Of a DNA stretch of 64,000 nucleotides, positions 1 through 8,872 are shown piece after piece. A model generated the notes under the pieces. The model did not search any database and was not told the DNA's origin. It saw nothing but the letters and a program-made list of their open reading frames with translations. The DNA comes from Pasteuria penetrans. GTDB taxonomy: Bacteria > Bacillota > Bacilli > Thermoactinomycetales > Thermoactinomycetaceae. Location: positions 682,001 through 746,000 of the forward strand of contig NZ_UZAC03000001.1 of the NCBI RefSeq assembly GCF_900538055.1, read 5' to 3'. Within the stretch, counting starts at the first letter, position 1. Every line of letters starts with the position of its first letter. The position numbers were made by a program, and so were the translations under genes.

Positions 1-1056
1 GGGGGGTTGTCCAGGGGCGTCCATGCGGGGGAATTGGCCCAAGCCTATTCCGTGTATCCCAATCATGGTAGCTACCTACCCATGCATGCCGTGGTTTCTC
101 TTCGTGATCGAGCAGGGGCAGAGATACAGCCTTTGGATTTTCCACAGAAGTTGATTTCTGTTTTTCAACCGAAGGCTGCCTATTATATGACGCGGATGAT
201 GGAGGCGGTGGTTCGGTATGGAACCGCAAACTCTGTTCGTCTCAAGAGGAATCGGCCTGTGGCTGGTAAGACAGGTACTAGCCAGAATGGTGAGGTTGCT
301 TGGTTTGTTGGATTTACACCGGATCGTGTTTTGGCCGTGAATGTTTTTTATCCACAACGCCAGGCGGTCATTAGCATGCATGGGAGTGAGATTCCAACCC
401 GACTTTTTAGCGCCGTGTTGGACGGGGTGATGGCAACTCCACCCCAATCCTTTCGCCCTCCGCCAGGTATTTCCCCACCGGCTCCTCCCTTTGATCTCCA
501 GACACCCACAGTTCGTTTGGTAGCTGAGGGGGATTGGGTTCGTTTGCATTGGCCTGCCCAACCGGAAAGAGTGGTTTTTGCGATCTATCGTGCAGCTGTG
601 GGGGGGAAATTTGAGAAGATAGCACAGACCAGGGCCAACGTGACTACATATCAGGATCTACCGCCTCCTGGGGATCGTGCGTATTCGTATCGTGTGGCTG
701 CTATTGATGTCCTTGAGTCCCAAACGCCCCCTCAATTTTCTGATGTATATTCAGTGATTCTACCGCGGTCCTTTTCATCCCCCCCTATCTTTTCACAACC
801 AGGGGGGAAATTGGGGAGGCAGGGTGAATCAGGGGGGGATGATGAGCCCAAGAAGAGTGAATCAGGGGATGATGAGCCCAAGAAGAGTGAATCAGGGGAC
901 GATGAGCCCAAGAAGAGTGAATCTAGGGGGGATGAACCTGAGGAAGGTGAATCCATCAAAAGGGATGAACTCAAGAGGAAAAACCCCCTTGCTCCTTCTC
1001 CCGATTCTAAGGATCCCAAGGGGGAAAGGGATTCTGTTCCGATTCCTCTGTCATGA
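1..1056 (+). CDS. Class A penicillin-binding protein, C-terminal part (5' end outside window)
   Basis: This is the end of a class A penicillin-binding protein, the membrane-anchored enzyme that polymerises and cross-links peptidoglycan. The frame is open from base 1, so the glycosyltransferase domain and the catalytic SXXK serine lie upstream of the window. What remains shows the run GGLSRGVHAGELAQAY typical of the transpeptidase domain, then the KTGTS motif encoded at 268-282. A Pro-rich linker follows at about 440-490, then a fibronectin type III-like domain at about 490-770 (WPAQPERVVFAIYR, YSYRVAAID), then a highly charged tail of DDEPKKSESG repeats up to the TGA at 1054-1056. C-terminal FN3 domains are known in PBP1-type proteins of Bacillales. 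The family is clear; which paralogue it is cannot be said from the fragment. Confidence 0.9.
   Translation, partial: GGLSRGVHAGELAQAYSVYPNHGSYLPMHAVVSLRDRAGAEIQPLDFPQKLISVFQPKAAYYMTRMMEAVVRYGTANSVRLKRNRPVAGKTGTSQNGEVAWFVGFTPDRVLAVNVFYPQRQAVISMHGSEIPTRLFSAVLDGVMATPPQSFRPPPGISPPAPPFDLQTPTVRLVAEGDWVRLHWPAQPERVVFAIYRAAVGGKFEKIAQTRANVTTYQDLPPPGDRAYSYRVAAIDVLESQTPPQFSDVYSVILPRSFSSPPIFSQPGGKLGRQGESGGDDEPKKSESGDDEPKKSESGDDEPKKSESRGDEPEEGESIKRDELKRKNPLAPSPDSKDPKGERDSVPIPLS
841..930 (+). repeat. Three tandem 30-bp repeats in the PBP tail
   Basis: Three consecutive 30-bp units, each starting GATGAGCCCAAGAAGAGTGA, encode the DEPKKSESG(D) tail; the first two are almost identical at the base level and the third diverges at its end. 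A degenerate fourth unit (DEPEEGES) follows. Such a tract can gain or lose units without changing frame. Confidence 0.85.
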
Positions 1057-1938
1057 TGGGGACCTATCCCAATATCTTTTTGTGTGTCCCGTAAGTTGTA
1101 TAGGTGATGGGGGTTGTGATGGATTCTTCGGAACCGGGGTTGATAAGTAGGATAGGTCCCCAATATCTCACATGCCATAGGATGATAGGTTCGTGGCCTG
1201 GGATCCGTGGCCGTATCCATCATCATGGAATTCAGAAACTGAAAGGGTGTTCGCATCCAGGACATTTTGTACTATGGAATCGATCAGCCAGAATGCATTC
1301 CGACTGGGCGCATGGTTTTTCAAAACCTTCGTTCACGCGGTTTATATACAATATACCTCCTGATGACTACGAATGCCCATGACGGATCCCTATGGCCATA
1401 CAAGTCCCCCTTGTCCAATGGGAAAATTAGGCCGGAATCTACGGGAGGCAACTCCGGAGCGGGATTGGTCCCCTGTCGCAGGATGAGGGTCCTTCCCAGA
1501 AAGAATTCTTGGGGAGGGGTACGGGAAGAGCCCTTAGGGAAATATGGATCCTAGACGGCTATGGGGCTCGATCATGAATACCGCCTCCCGTACCATTCGT
1601 ACCATGGGGATGTTTTGGAAGAGTCCAATTACGATTCACCTTCGTTATGATGGAAACGATTGTACGGTTTATCGTACCACCAACATAACGGAACGAGGGA
1701 GGGGGAAAATCAAATGAAAAAAGGTTCGTTGCTCTCTAATCTTGGGTGTCCTTCATCCCGTGGTGGGGCTTTGCATCCTAAAACGCAGCAGAAAGCAACG
1801 AGAAAGAGCCGTGCGGAAGAGCGGGTTGATTGTATTATAATATTTTAGTATAATATTTTAATAATAAATACATAAAACAGGGGCTTCTTAGATGATGTCG
1901 GAAACGGTCATTGGGGCCGTTGTTCTATATAATTTCAA
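1057..1938. repeat. Gene-free stretch holding dispersed repeat family Y
   Basis: No gene is supported here. From about 1165 to 1822 the sequence is a diverged copy of a repeat that recurs inverted at about 33300-33965, in part at about 35165-35330 (inverted) and in part at about 20150-20265. Shared landmarks are the run around 1185-1275 (GTTCGTGGCCTGGGATC, TTCGCATCCAGGACATTTTG), GGGGATGTT...GAAGAGTCC near 1597, and CCTAAAACGCAGCAGAAAGCA near 1779. Short reading frames differ between copies, although one frame around 1630-1720 keeps the pattern ITIHLRYDGND in both full copies, so it may derive from a dead transposase. Confidence 0.55.
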
Positions 1939-2016
1939 AGTATTCACATATTCGACCAATTGTAGGAAATCATAGATCTCGTGAATTTCAATTTTCGTAT
2001 GATTCATGAAGGATAA

Positions 2017-2039
2017 CAGGGGGGCGAACAGCCCCCCTG
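2017..2039 (-). terminator. Terminator-like hairpin after exported-protein copy 1
   Basis: A 9-bp perfect stem CAGGGGGGC / GCCCCCCTG with loop GAACA lies about 60 bp past the minus-strand stop. There is only a weak T tract. The same hairpin, with changes on both arms that keep pairing, follows copies 2 and 3, which supports a role in RNA. Confidence 0.7.
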
Positions 2040-2098
2040 ATTTATTGTACCGGTTCAGTAATTTCCTTTTTCAATTTATTTTCCTTTTTTATTTTAAT

Positions 2099-2533
2099 TT
2101 ATTTAAAGTCTCCTTTTTCTATGTCTTTGTCTACTGCGTCTTGTGATTCCTTATGCTTTGATGGATTTTTTCGGGCTTCTTCTGCAATCTTCTTCAGAAT
2201 GGACCGCACTTCTTCCGGGGTGGATTTATTCCCAGTTCCGTATTTACTATTATATTCATTGGATGCACTTGCGAAATCTTTCAATTCATCCGTAGATATT
2301 TCGTTTGGATTCCTCATTTCTTTTTCAACTAGTATTTTCAATTGATTATTGAGTTTCTTCGCTAGATCTTTCTGTGTGTATGATGAGTTTAGGCCACCAC
2401 TTTTATGCATATTTTTGCTTGATGTTGTACCTTCCTGATCCCCTGTCGACTCGGCCATGACACTATTTCCCCCCATCAGGGTCAACAGGCTGGTGGAGGC
2501 GAATAGAATACCCATTTTTGCTTTTTTTACCAT
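2099..2533 (-). CDS. Small exported protein, family A copy 1
   Basis: A protein of about 144 residues of unknown function. It has a clear signal peptide: MVKKAKMG, a hydrophobic core (ILFASTSLLTLMGG), and a likely cut after NSVMA. The mature part is hydrophilic, charged, without cysteine and probably mostly helical, with conserved stretches RNPNEISTDELKDFA and TPEEVRSILKKIAEEARKN. The frame can be extended upstream to a GTG at 2545, but that GTG sits two bases from the AAGGAG ribosome site, while the ATG at 2533 is about 10 bases from it and was chosen. It stands alone with its own promoter region and terminator. It is nearly identical to the genes at 3560 and 16249 and distantly related to the one at 57718. 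The class (exported, repeat-borne family) is well supported; the role is not. A secreted factor acting on a host is a guess. Confidence 0.8.
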   Translation of the reverse strand: MVKKAKMGILFASTSLLTLMGGNSVMAESTGDQEGTTSSKNMHKSGGLNSSYTQKDLAKKLNNQLKILVEKEMRNPNEISTDELKDFASASNEYNSKYGTGNKSTPEEVRSILKKIAEEARKNPSKHKESQDAVDKDIEKGDFK

Positions 2534-2626
2534 GATTATGAACACTCTCCTTTTTTTTATTAGGATAACTACACCCCTATCTCTTGGCAGGGATTAGCAT
2601 TCCTACTTACTTAAGTATAATTTGTT

Positions 2627-2642
2627 TATACATATATGTATA
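2627..2642. promoter_or_regulatory. Conserved palindrome upstream of family A copy 1
   Basis: The perfect 16-bp palindrome TATACATATATGTATA lies about 95 bp upstream of the start and is kept in all four family A loci. On the minus strand a TTGAAA hexamer about 17 bases upstream of TATATG makes a possible sigma-A promoter that overlaps the palindrome. It may be promoter, operator or both. Confidence 0.55.
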
Positions 2643-2774
2643 TATAATGGGTATTTCAATCTCCTTACATTATCCTTACATTGGTTCAACCTCTCTGTTT
2701 TCGGTCCATCATGGTCCGATGTTTCAACATTTGCTCGGGGGTACGAAGCAGGATCCATGCCCGTTTTTTGTATG

Positions 2775-2864
2775 TTACCCCCCATATTGACAATTCGTAC
2801 TTCTTCCCCTTGACTCTGTGACGATTTCTTTCCTTCTGAATCCTGATTCATCAACCGATGTCAT
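2775..2864 (-). CDS. Possible 29-residue peptide upstream of family A copy 1
   Basis: On the minus strand a GGGGAG ribosome-like site precedes an ATG (8-base spacing) and a 29-codon frame, beginning MTSVDESGFRRKEIVTESRG, that ends in TAA before the promoter palindrome. The same start, site and frame appear at 16925-17014 (also 29 codons) and at 15568 downward (stop lost). The decayed copy near 58540 keeps the start and about 26 codons. Conservation could simply reflect the young repeat, so this is a weak call. Confidence 0.3.
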   Translation of the reverse strand: MTSVDESGFRRKEIVTESRGRSTNCQYGG

Positions 2865-3477
2865 GGTTTCTTCTCCCCGCACGGCGGCAGGGGGTAGGGT
2901 AAGAAGCCATAACGTCGTGAGGTAATCCATTGGGGAACACCGTGGGGTGTTTGAGGGAGAGAGTTGTCCTATCCTTGTTTTTTCTCCCCACCGCGTGGTT
3001 ATCTTCTCTATCCTTAGTATCCCCCACTTCTAGGCGCGGCCCACTGCTTTGTGTGGTTCATCAACAAGTCATTGATGGCCTACCCCTGGGGACGTCATCG
3101 ATTAGGCCCCCTAGTACAATAGGTCCCGGTGGGTATCATGATAGCTGGTTTCTTGTAAGGGGTGGACATGAAAATGGTATGTAGAAAAATTTTCGTTGTA
3201 ATTTAATAAAAGTGTGGTTGAATAGGTCCGAGGTGTGTACCATGTTGTCCAGGTTATCTAATAGGCCCCCCGCTGGTATAATGGGCCCTGATCGTCACAG
3301 TAAGAGTGGGTTCCCCGCGGGGGGAATATGGAAATGATTCGAAAAAAATTCTCATTGGGATTCAAACAAGGGGTAGTGGAACAAGTCAAGAATGGACAAC
3401 GTATTCACATATTCGCTCAATTGTAGGAAATCGTAGATTTTGTGAATTTCAATTTTCGTATGATTCATGAAGGATAA

Positions 3478-3500
3478 CAGGGGTGCGAACAGCCCCCCTG
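3478..3500 (-). terminator. Terminator-like hairpin after exported-protein copy 2
   Basis: CAGGGGTGC and GCCCCCCTG around a GAACA loop, the counterpart of 2017-2039, with one G-to-T change on the left arm that weakens a pair. Confidence 0.65.
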
Positions 3501-3559
3501 ATTTATTGTACCGGTTCAGTAATTTCCTTTTTCAATTTATTTTCCTTTTTTATTTTAAT

Positions 3560-3994
3560 TTATTTAAAGTCCCCTTTTTCTATGTCTCTGTCTATCGCGT
3601 CTTGTGATTCCTTATGCTTTGATGGATTTTTTCGGGCTTCTTCTGCAATCTTCTTCAGAATGGACCGCACTTCTTCCGGGGTGGATTTATTCCCAGTTCC
3701 GTATTTACTACTATATTCATTGGATGCACTTGCGAAATCTTTCAAGTCATCCGTAGATATTTCGTTTGGATTCCTCATTTCTTTTTCAACTAGTGTTTTC
3801 AATTGATTATTGAGTTTCTTCGCCATATCTTTCTGTGTGTATGATGAGTTTAGGCCATCATTTTTATGCATATTTTTGCTTGATGTTGTACCTTCCTGAT
3901 CCCCTGTCGACTCGGCCATGACACTATTTCCCCCCATCAGGGTCAGCAGACTGGTGGAGGCGAATAGAATACCCATTTTTGCTTTTTTTACCAT
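3560..3994 (-). CDS. Small exported protein, family A copy 2
   Basis: This is a near-identical sister of the gene at 2099. It has the same signal peptide ending NSVMA, the same length and the same ATG about 10 bases after AAGGAG. Differences are few and mostly conservative (for example K-S-G-G to K-N-D-G near residue 45, DLAKK to DMAKK, ISTDELKD to ISTDDLKD, DAVDKD to DAIDRD). It lies one repeat period upstream of copy 1 in the same orientation, so the pair arose by tandem duplication. Both frames are intact, unlike most duplicated DNA in this window, which suggests that they are, or were until recently, maintained. Function unknown. Confidence 0.8.
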   Translation of the reverse strand: MVKKAKMGILFASTSLLTLMGGNSVMAESTGDQEGTTSSKNMHKNDGLNSSYTQKDMAKKLNNQLKTLVEKEMRNPNEISTDDLKDFASASNEYSSKYGTGNKSTPEEVRSILKKIAEEARKNPSKHKESQDAIDRDIEKGDFK

Positions 3995-4089
3995 GATTAT
4001 GAACACTCTCCTTCTTTTTTATTAGGATAACTACATCCCTATCTCTTGACAGGGATTAGTATTCCTACTTACTTAAGTATAATTTGTTT

Positions 4090-4105
4090 TATACATATAT
4101 GTATA
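4090..4105. promoter_or_regulatory. Conserved palindrome upstream of family A copy 2
   Basis: The identical 16-bp palindrome TATACATATATGTATA, at the same distance from the gene as at 2627. Confidence 0.55.
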
Positions 4106-4473
4106 TATAATGGGTATTTCAATCTCCTTACATTATCCTTACATTTGGTTCGACCTCCCTGTTTTCGGTCCATCATGGCCCGACGTTTCAACATCTGCTT
4201 GGGGGTACGAAGCAGGATCGGTGATATCCCATTTTCGGTTGTAATCTCCCCCTGGTTGATTTTCTTGGGTTCCTCATCCTTCGGAAATCATATCATCGTA
4301 GTGAATTACAACTATTGACATACATAATAAAAGTTAAAATTACACAATAATTTAAAAATTATGATAAAACATAAAAAATTACTGTAAATGGCAACTATGT
4401 AAAAAAATGGAAGCCATACCCATACCCAGGGTAGTTTGGTTTTCCTGAAAATAAATGTAAGAATATTCTTTTT

Positions 4474-5817
4474 TTAGTGTGAAGATAGGGAATACATGGC
4501 AGGGATAGCGAATTCTCCCAGCCCCCATGCGGACACAGAGTGATCATCCATCCCATTAAGTTTCTTTGTCTGCTCTGAGTTGAAATTTTTATACATGGAA
4601 TCAATCATCACTCTTTGGAATGAATCAAGGGTAGGATAACAACTCACTCCATTCGTATAACGTCTGGCCTCTCTGTGATTTCTCTCTAAGGAACCCGTTG
4701 TACGATTCTGAATAGCATCCGCTAGGTCGTAATCGAGATACGTTGTCACATCATCAAAGGAAGCCCATAGACCTTCAACGAGCTTGGGCAACTTGGATTG
4801 ATAGTCATCCACTAAAGCGTATCAAGCCATGAAGGGCTTCTTTTTTGTCAAGAACATGAAAAATGTCTTGATAAATCCGGCTTCGGATGGGTTCCCACTT
4901 CACTCCTTTTTTTCTCGGTCTATCTTTTTTCTGAAGGCCTAGTAAAGATTCATCATTTTGTGGAATTGACACCCTTGAAAACCTGCTTCGGGATATACTT
5001 GGCTCAGCGCCTTTCTGATTCCCTTATGACCATCAGCAATAAAAAGGGTATCAGGACCCATCCGTAAACCACGGTCGTAAATATTTTGGAGGGCTTCATA
5101 CCAAGTTTCAGCTGTTTCGGGGGGATTTACCAAACTTGATAAAATCTCATCTGTTTTTACCCCTGATGTATTTTTCCTACTCGCTTTTATGACATAGACA
5201 GCTACTTTCCCGAATCCACGAACGGGTTTGTAGTAAGCATCCACCTTTACGGTCCTAATTTCATGCGGGTTTCTTATGGGTTCCTCATTGAATCCTCTAT
5301 TCTCTTCCTTTAGATGTCCCATAAGTAATCTTGACACAGTGGAGCGTGAGATTTTTGATCGCAGAATATCATTCGACAATTCGGATATTTTTTTTACGGA
5401 CATACCAGCCTTACGTAAGGAGGAAAGAATATCTATACACGACTTCGTATATTTTTTGTAGGGTTTAGTAACCGCAGATCGGAAATGCCCTTTTCTTGGC
5501 TGGGGGTCATAGTAAACCACAATTCCTTTGCTGGTGCGTTTTTTACGTTTTTTATAACCATTTCGGGCTACTTCTGGGAAATCGGGACCCCTTTGGTGTT
5601 TCTCCCGGCCACCTAAAATTTGTTTTTTAAACTGATAATTGGCTATAAAAGTATAAGCCCTCCCCATGGAACAAGGATCCCATTCAGAATCTTCCTCGAT
5701 CTCTTCCACTACATGGGGGATGGATTCCTGTAGCGATAATCCCTCCTGTTCGTAATGTTGTATACGTTCTTCCATCCTTTTTTCCATTCTGTCTATATCC
5801 AAGTCAATTGGAATCAT
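4474..5817 (-). pseudogene. IS256/Mutator-type transposase, frameshifted
   Basis: The first piece (5817 down to 4939) has an N-terminal part with an HTH-like run (AGMSVKKISELSNDI...ISRSTVSRLL) and the start of a DDE domain: VKVDAYYKPVRGFGKV, then FIADGHKGIRKAL and GCQFHKMMN, the D...D...C-x2-H arrangement of IS256 transposases. The frame then hits TAG. The next ~100 bases stay coding in another frame (LGLQKKDRPRKKGVKWEPI), and the C-terminal piece resumes in a third frame at about 4812 (RTTGSLERNHREARR, which holds the expected Glu). At least two frameshifts therefore separate the D, D and E residues, and the element cannot make a normal transposase. Terminal repeats were not identified. It lies just upstream of the family A tandem and may have helped spread it, which is inference. 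Confidence 0.85.
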
Positions 5818-6869
5818 AAAACCAACCTTTCCTATATTAAGTTTTTCATTTCAGAAACCAAGCGGTTGTCCTCTATACATTTCCCCACTCTTGTCTTGTA
5901 TTTCCCTTTTTTATCTCACCTAACCCTGTTGATCATCATGCATATCGCGGAGGATCCAGAAGGGATCATGGAACAGAGTTTTTGAGTAGAGGATCGACTG
6001 TTTCCCAAGGGCAATAGCGGGAATTGCGTATGTAAAAGTGAGAAGGACTATAGGGTCGCATAGGGCTACATAAGGGCAACGACAGTCATAGAAGAACCCC
6101 CCTTCCCCACAAGGGAGAGGGATAAAAGAAGGCCATGCAGCAGCGCCATTCTGGAGCCCCCACGATGGAGAAGCCAGGCGCCATTACACAATGGGCCAGG
6201 CCAACACAAACAACAATGGTGAGTTGGAGGGAGGAGGGGTAGGGGCGCGAAAACCCCCTGGCCTAGGCCAGGGGGCAAGGGGAAAAGAACAAAAACACAA
6301 GGGAATCAAAACAAAAGATCAAGGGACTAAAGGCAAAAACAGAGACCAAAAACAGGGGGAGGGAGAGCTTTAGGTTCTACTGAGATTCCCGTTTCGTGTA
6401 GGAGGGACGTTTTGCTGACCTATGGATTCCTCCAGAGGGAACCCCCTGATTAAAATAAAATTATTCTGAAGATATATCTAACCACGATTCCGAGAAAAAG
6501 CACCCCTATAACGCCTTTTGTGCTATTTACAATATGATTTAACAATAAATTTCTATCTATTTATTAAAAACATAAAAACAATTGTTAATCGAAAAGACGC
6601 AAATAGGGAATTTTTAGGGACCACAGACTACCCGCTCTTGAATCTTACAGCGGAAAGTGGGATATGACCGTTTTTTTCTTTGTGTACTATCCCGAAGGGT
6701 TGGCTCGGGGTTCCCGCTTATAGATTAGGATTGCATTTTGTTCACAATCCCAGTAAGCAACTCACCTCTTATACGGACGGCTCCGGAGGACTACGGACCC
6801 AACCAGCGAGCGTAGGACATAAACCGGCGGTGGTAAGTTCCTGATACCTTATAAATTTAAGTATAATTA
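5818..6869. other. Gene-free stretch
   Basis: About 1 kb between two dead transposases. No frame with a credible start, ribosome site or recognisable product was seen. It is GC-rich and low-complexity around 6080-6370 and AT-rich around 6440-6600. The one structured item is the palindrome at 6254-6275. Confidence 0.6.
6254..6275 (-). terminator. Perfect 22-bp GC palindrome, possible minus-strand terminator
   Basis: CCCCCTGGCC and GGCCAGGGGG flank TA. Read on the minus strand the stem is followed by TTTT, so it could end transcription coming from the right. No gene in range needs it now. Confidence 0.4.
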
Positions 6870-7140
6870 TTATTTAAGAATAATTACGAATAAAAATGAG
6901 GAATGGACCCGGTTTTGTTCCTCACAGGCGAAGGGTAGGGCTATTTTGCCATGGTGGGATAAAAATAGGGGGTTGACCCGCATATGAGCTAATAGTATCT
7001 TGTTCGAAGTAGATATAGCCATGATTCTCATACTCTTGCCCTTCTTATATCCCCAGCCCACCAGTTCATGATGATCTTCTGCCGGAACATCCGTCGCATC
7101 CACTAAAAGAACGGTTGGATCTAGCACCCCCTCCTCCTTT
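6870..7140 (-). pseudogene. Transposase fragment (DDE, IS4/IS5-like)
   Basis: A minus-strand frame of 85 codons reads TVLLVDATDVPAEDHHELVG then WGYKKGKSMRIMAISTSNKI. This resembles the segment around the first catalytic Asp and the following GYKKGK run of IS4/IS5-type transposases. Nothing upstream continues it, because at about 7141 the sequence passes into an unrelated repeat unit, so it is a truncated fragment. The family assignment rests on a short stretch. Confidence 0.4.
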
Positions 7141-7441
7141 ATGTTACAACCGTGTGAGTCTTGCTCCTTTGGGAGGGGTTTCCCATACGGGGTAGGATGA
7201 TGTGCAGGTGAGAAGGGGGGATGACGGGAAAATTATTAGAGTGCATGAGTAGGGAGATTTGGATCGTGTGTTTTTTTTAGTTTCCCACCAGAGCATGATT
7301 TGTGGGGTCGTCTAAAGTTGGCCCAGTTATTTCGAGGTTGTGTAAATTTCACATTATTCAATATATACAGAAATTTAAAATTTTAAGAAAAATTTTTATA
7401 TATTTAGAGAGAAAAATAAATTTAGGGGTGTATTATAACTT

Positions 7442-7705
7442 ATGAAGAAAATGTCTAGAGTGTACGGCAAATTGCCAAAGGTTGTCGCATGTTTGTCTTT
7501 ATCCATAACCTCTCTATCCTTCGTACCCAATGCATCAGCAGAGCCAGAACCTGATTATTATGTGGCGCCACCAGCGTTGGGGGTGAAAGATTTTCGGAAA
7601 ATTGGCGATGGAGTAGTGAAAGGAATTGAGTGGCTCGGCAGATTGGAAATTGTGGACAACACGGCGGAAAAGATCAGAAATTGTTCATGGTGCCCATGGA
7701 ACTGA
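7442..7705 (+). CDS. 87-residue exported protein with a C-terminal CxxC motif
   Basis: No family was recognised. The N-terminus is a classic signal peptide: MKKMSRVYGKLPK, a hydrophobic core VVACLSLSITSLSFV, and a likely cut after PNASA. The mature product would be about 54 residues. It begins EPEPDYYVAPP, has an amphipathic middle (DFRKIGDGVVKGIEWLG) and ends NCSWCPWN, so its only two cysteines form a CxxC at the extreme C-terminus. The start ATG follows AGGGGTG at 12 bases. Upstream is AT-rich DNA shared with the decayed copy at 8738. The size and cysteine pattern resemble exported peptides such as bacteriocins or signals, but no immunity, transport or sensor gene is beside it, so the role is open. 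Confidence 0.65.
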   Translation: MKKMSRVYGKLPKVVACLSLSITSLSFVPNASAEPEPDYYVAPPALGVKDFRKIGDGVVKGIEWLGRLEIVDNTAEKIRNCSWCPWN

Positions 7706-7835
7706 TATCTAAACCTAATAGGGGATCATCCGGCATTTTTTCTCGATGATGGATGTTCTTATAGAAAATAGGTTCCTGCATGCGTAAGTACCAAAATCAA
7801 GATGAGGGCATCTCTGAATCGAAGGGGGCTTTGCG

Positions 7836-7866
7836 GGGGGTCAAATGGTAGTTTAGTTGACCCCCG
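7836..7866 (+). other. Hairpin downstream of the 87-residue gene
   Basis: GGGGGTCAA and TTGACCCCC flank about 12 bases, 130 bp past the stop of the 87-residue gene. There is no T run after it, and the second repeat copy has lost the right arm. It may stabilise the mRNA or be a weak terminator. Confidence 0.45.
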
Positions 7867-8737
7867 TGCATAGTAATGGGTTATCTATGATTTCACTGCT
7901 CAGTTCTCTAAATCCCCCGGATCCTAAAATGGGTAGGTGTCTGGGGGTCTATTTTCAAGAAATCAATCCTAAAAAATAGTCGGGGGTCAAGTTAGTTGCT
8001 TAAGTCAATTACAGTGGGTGGATACGGGAAAATGGATAGGTAACCCCAGGTCCTCTAAAATGCCTGCAGAGAACGGGGTTGCTCTTTTTCCCGAAAATCC
8101 CGCAGCTACTGTTTCCTTTTCCTTGTGCGTTGCGTACTTTCAGCTAAAACATCCAGACCTATAAGGGATCACCGGTATTTTTTCCGACTCAGATATTTTA
8201 CAAGAGATGGGCTACTGTCATGGGAACGAATCTTAGTTGAATGATCGGACCCGGAGTTTCAATTTTGGGGGTGAATTTTTAAACGGGTCAACTTCTTATT
8301 TTTGTTCCACCATCATCAAACACAACGGGTGTTCTCTCTTCTTTCCTCTGTACTATGGGCGGTAATCATTCCATCTGCTTCACAATCGTATGCGTCTGTG
8401 TTGTTGATTAAGTGTTTCATCTACTTTACAATCGTACGAGTCTTGCCCCTCCGGGAGGGTTTTCCCATACGGGGTAGGGTGATATGCAGGTGAGGAGGGG
8501 AGATGACGGGGGAATTATTAGAGTGCATGAGTAGGGGGATTTGGATCATGTTTTTTTTCAGTTCCCCACCAGAGCATTGTTTGTAGGTCCGTCTAGAGTT
8601 GGCCCAGGTATTTCGAGGTTGTGTACTCTTCGTTATTTCATAATAGACAGAAATTTAAAATTTGTAGAAAAAGTATATTAAAGTAAAATACTAATATATT
8701 TAAAGAAAAAACTAAATTTAGGGGTGTATTATAACTT

Positions 8738-8872
8738 ATGAAGAAAACGTAGAGCTTAATTGGGAAAAAATATGGAACGGGCCGGACGGGCCCATCAAAT
8801 GGGGGGTGGACATGGTGGAAGTGGTGGAGAGGACCAGAAATTGTAAATGGTGCCCATGGAACCGATATCTAA
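8738..8872 (+). pseudogene. Decayed copy of the 87-residue exported protein
   Basis: The start is preserved with its ribosome site, but codon 5 is TAG and the signal peptide and most of the middle are gone. The end is well kept in frame (RTRNCKWCPWN), although its stop codon has changed to a sense codon. The survival of the C-terminal NCxWCPWN while the rest decayed hints that this end carried the constrained part, though the copy is now dead. Confidence 0.7.

Larger units (their letters stand above)
1939..4170 (-). repeat. Tandem duplication of a ~1.46 kb unit carrying a small exported-protein gene
   Basis: The block starting GTATTCACATATTCG at about 1939 starts again at about 3400, giving a period of about 1461 bp. 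Each unit, read on the minus strand, has a palindromic promoter region, a ribosome site, the exported-protein gene and a GC-rich terminator, followed by about 550 bp of conserved gene-free DNA. The second unit is complete only to about 4170, just beyond its promoter. The same unit recurs at 15.4-17.0 kb and, much decayed, at 57.6-59.0 kb. Confidence 0.85.

Noticed and set aside
2603-2854. 83-codon minus-strand frame beginning MMNQDSEGKK, also at 16753-17004
   Set aside because: It is shared only because the repeat is young, has no ribosome site, is interrupted in the copy near 58500 and includes the promoter palindrome as codons. The 29-codon frame in another phase has better support.
6191-6373. 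60-codon Gly/Lys-rich frame
   Set aside because: Low-complexity sequence without start signal; the palindrome inside it suggests non-coding DNA.
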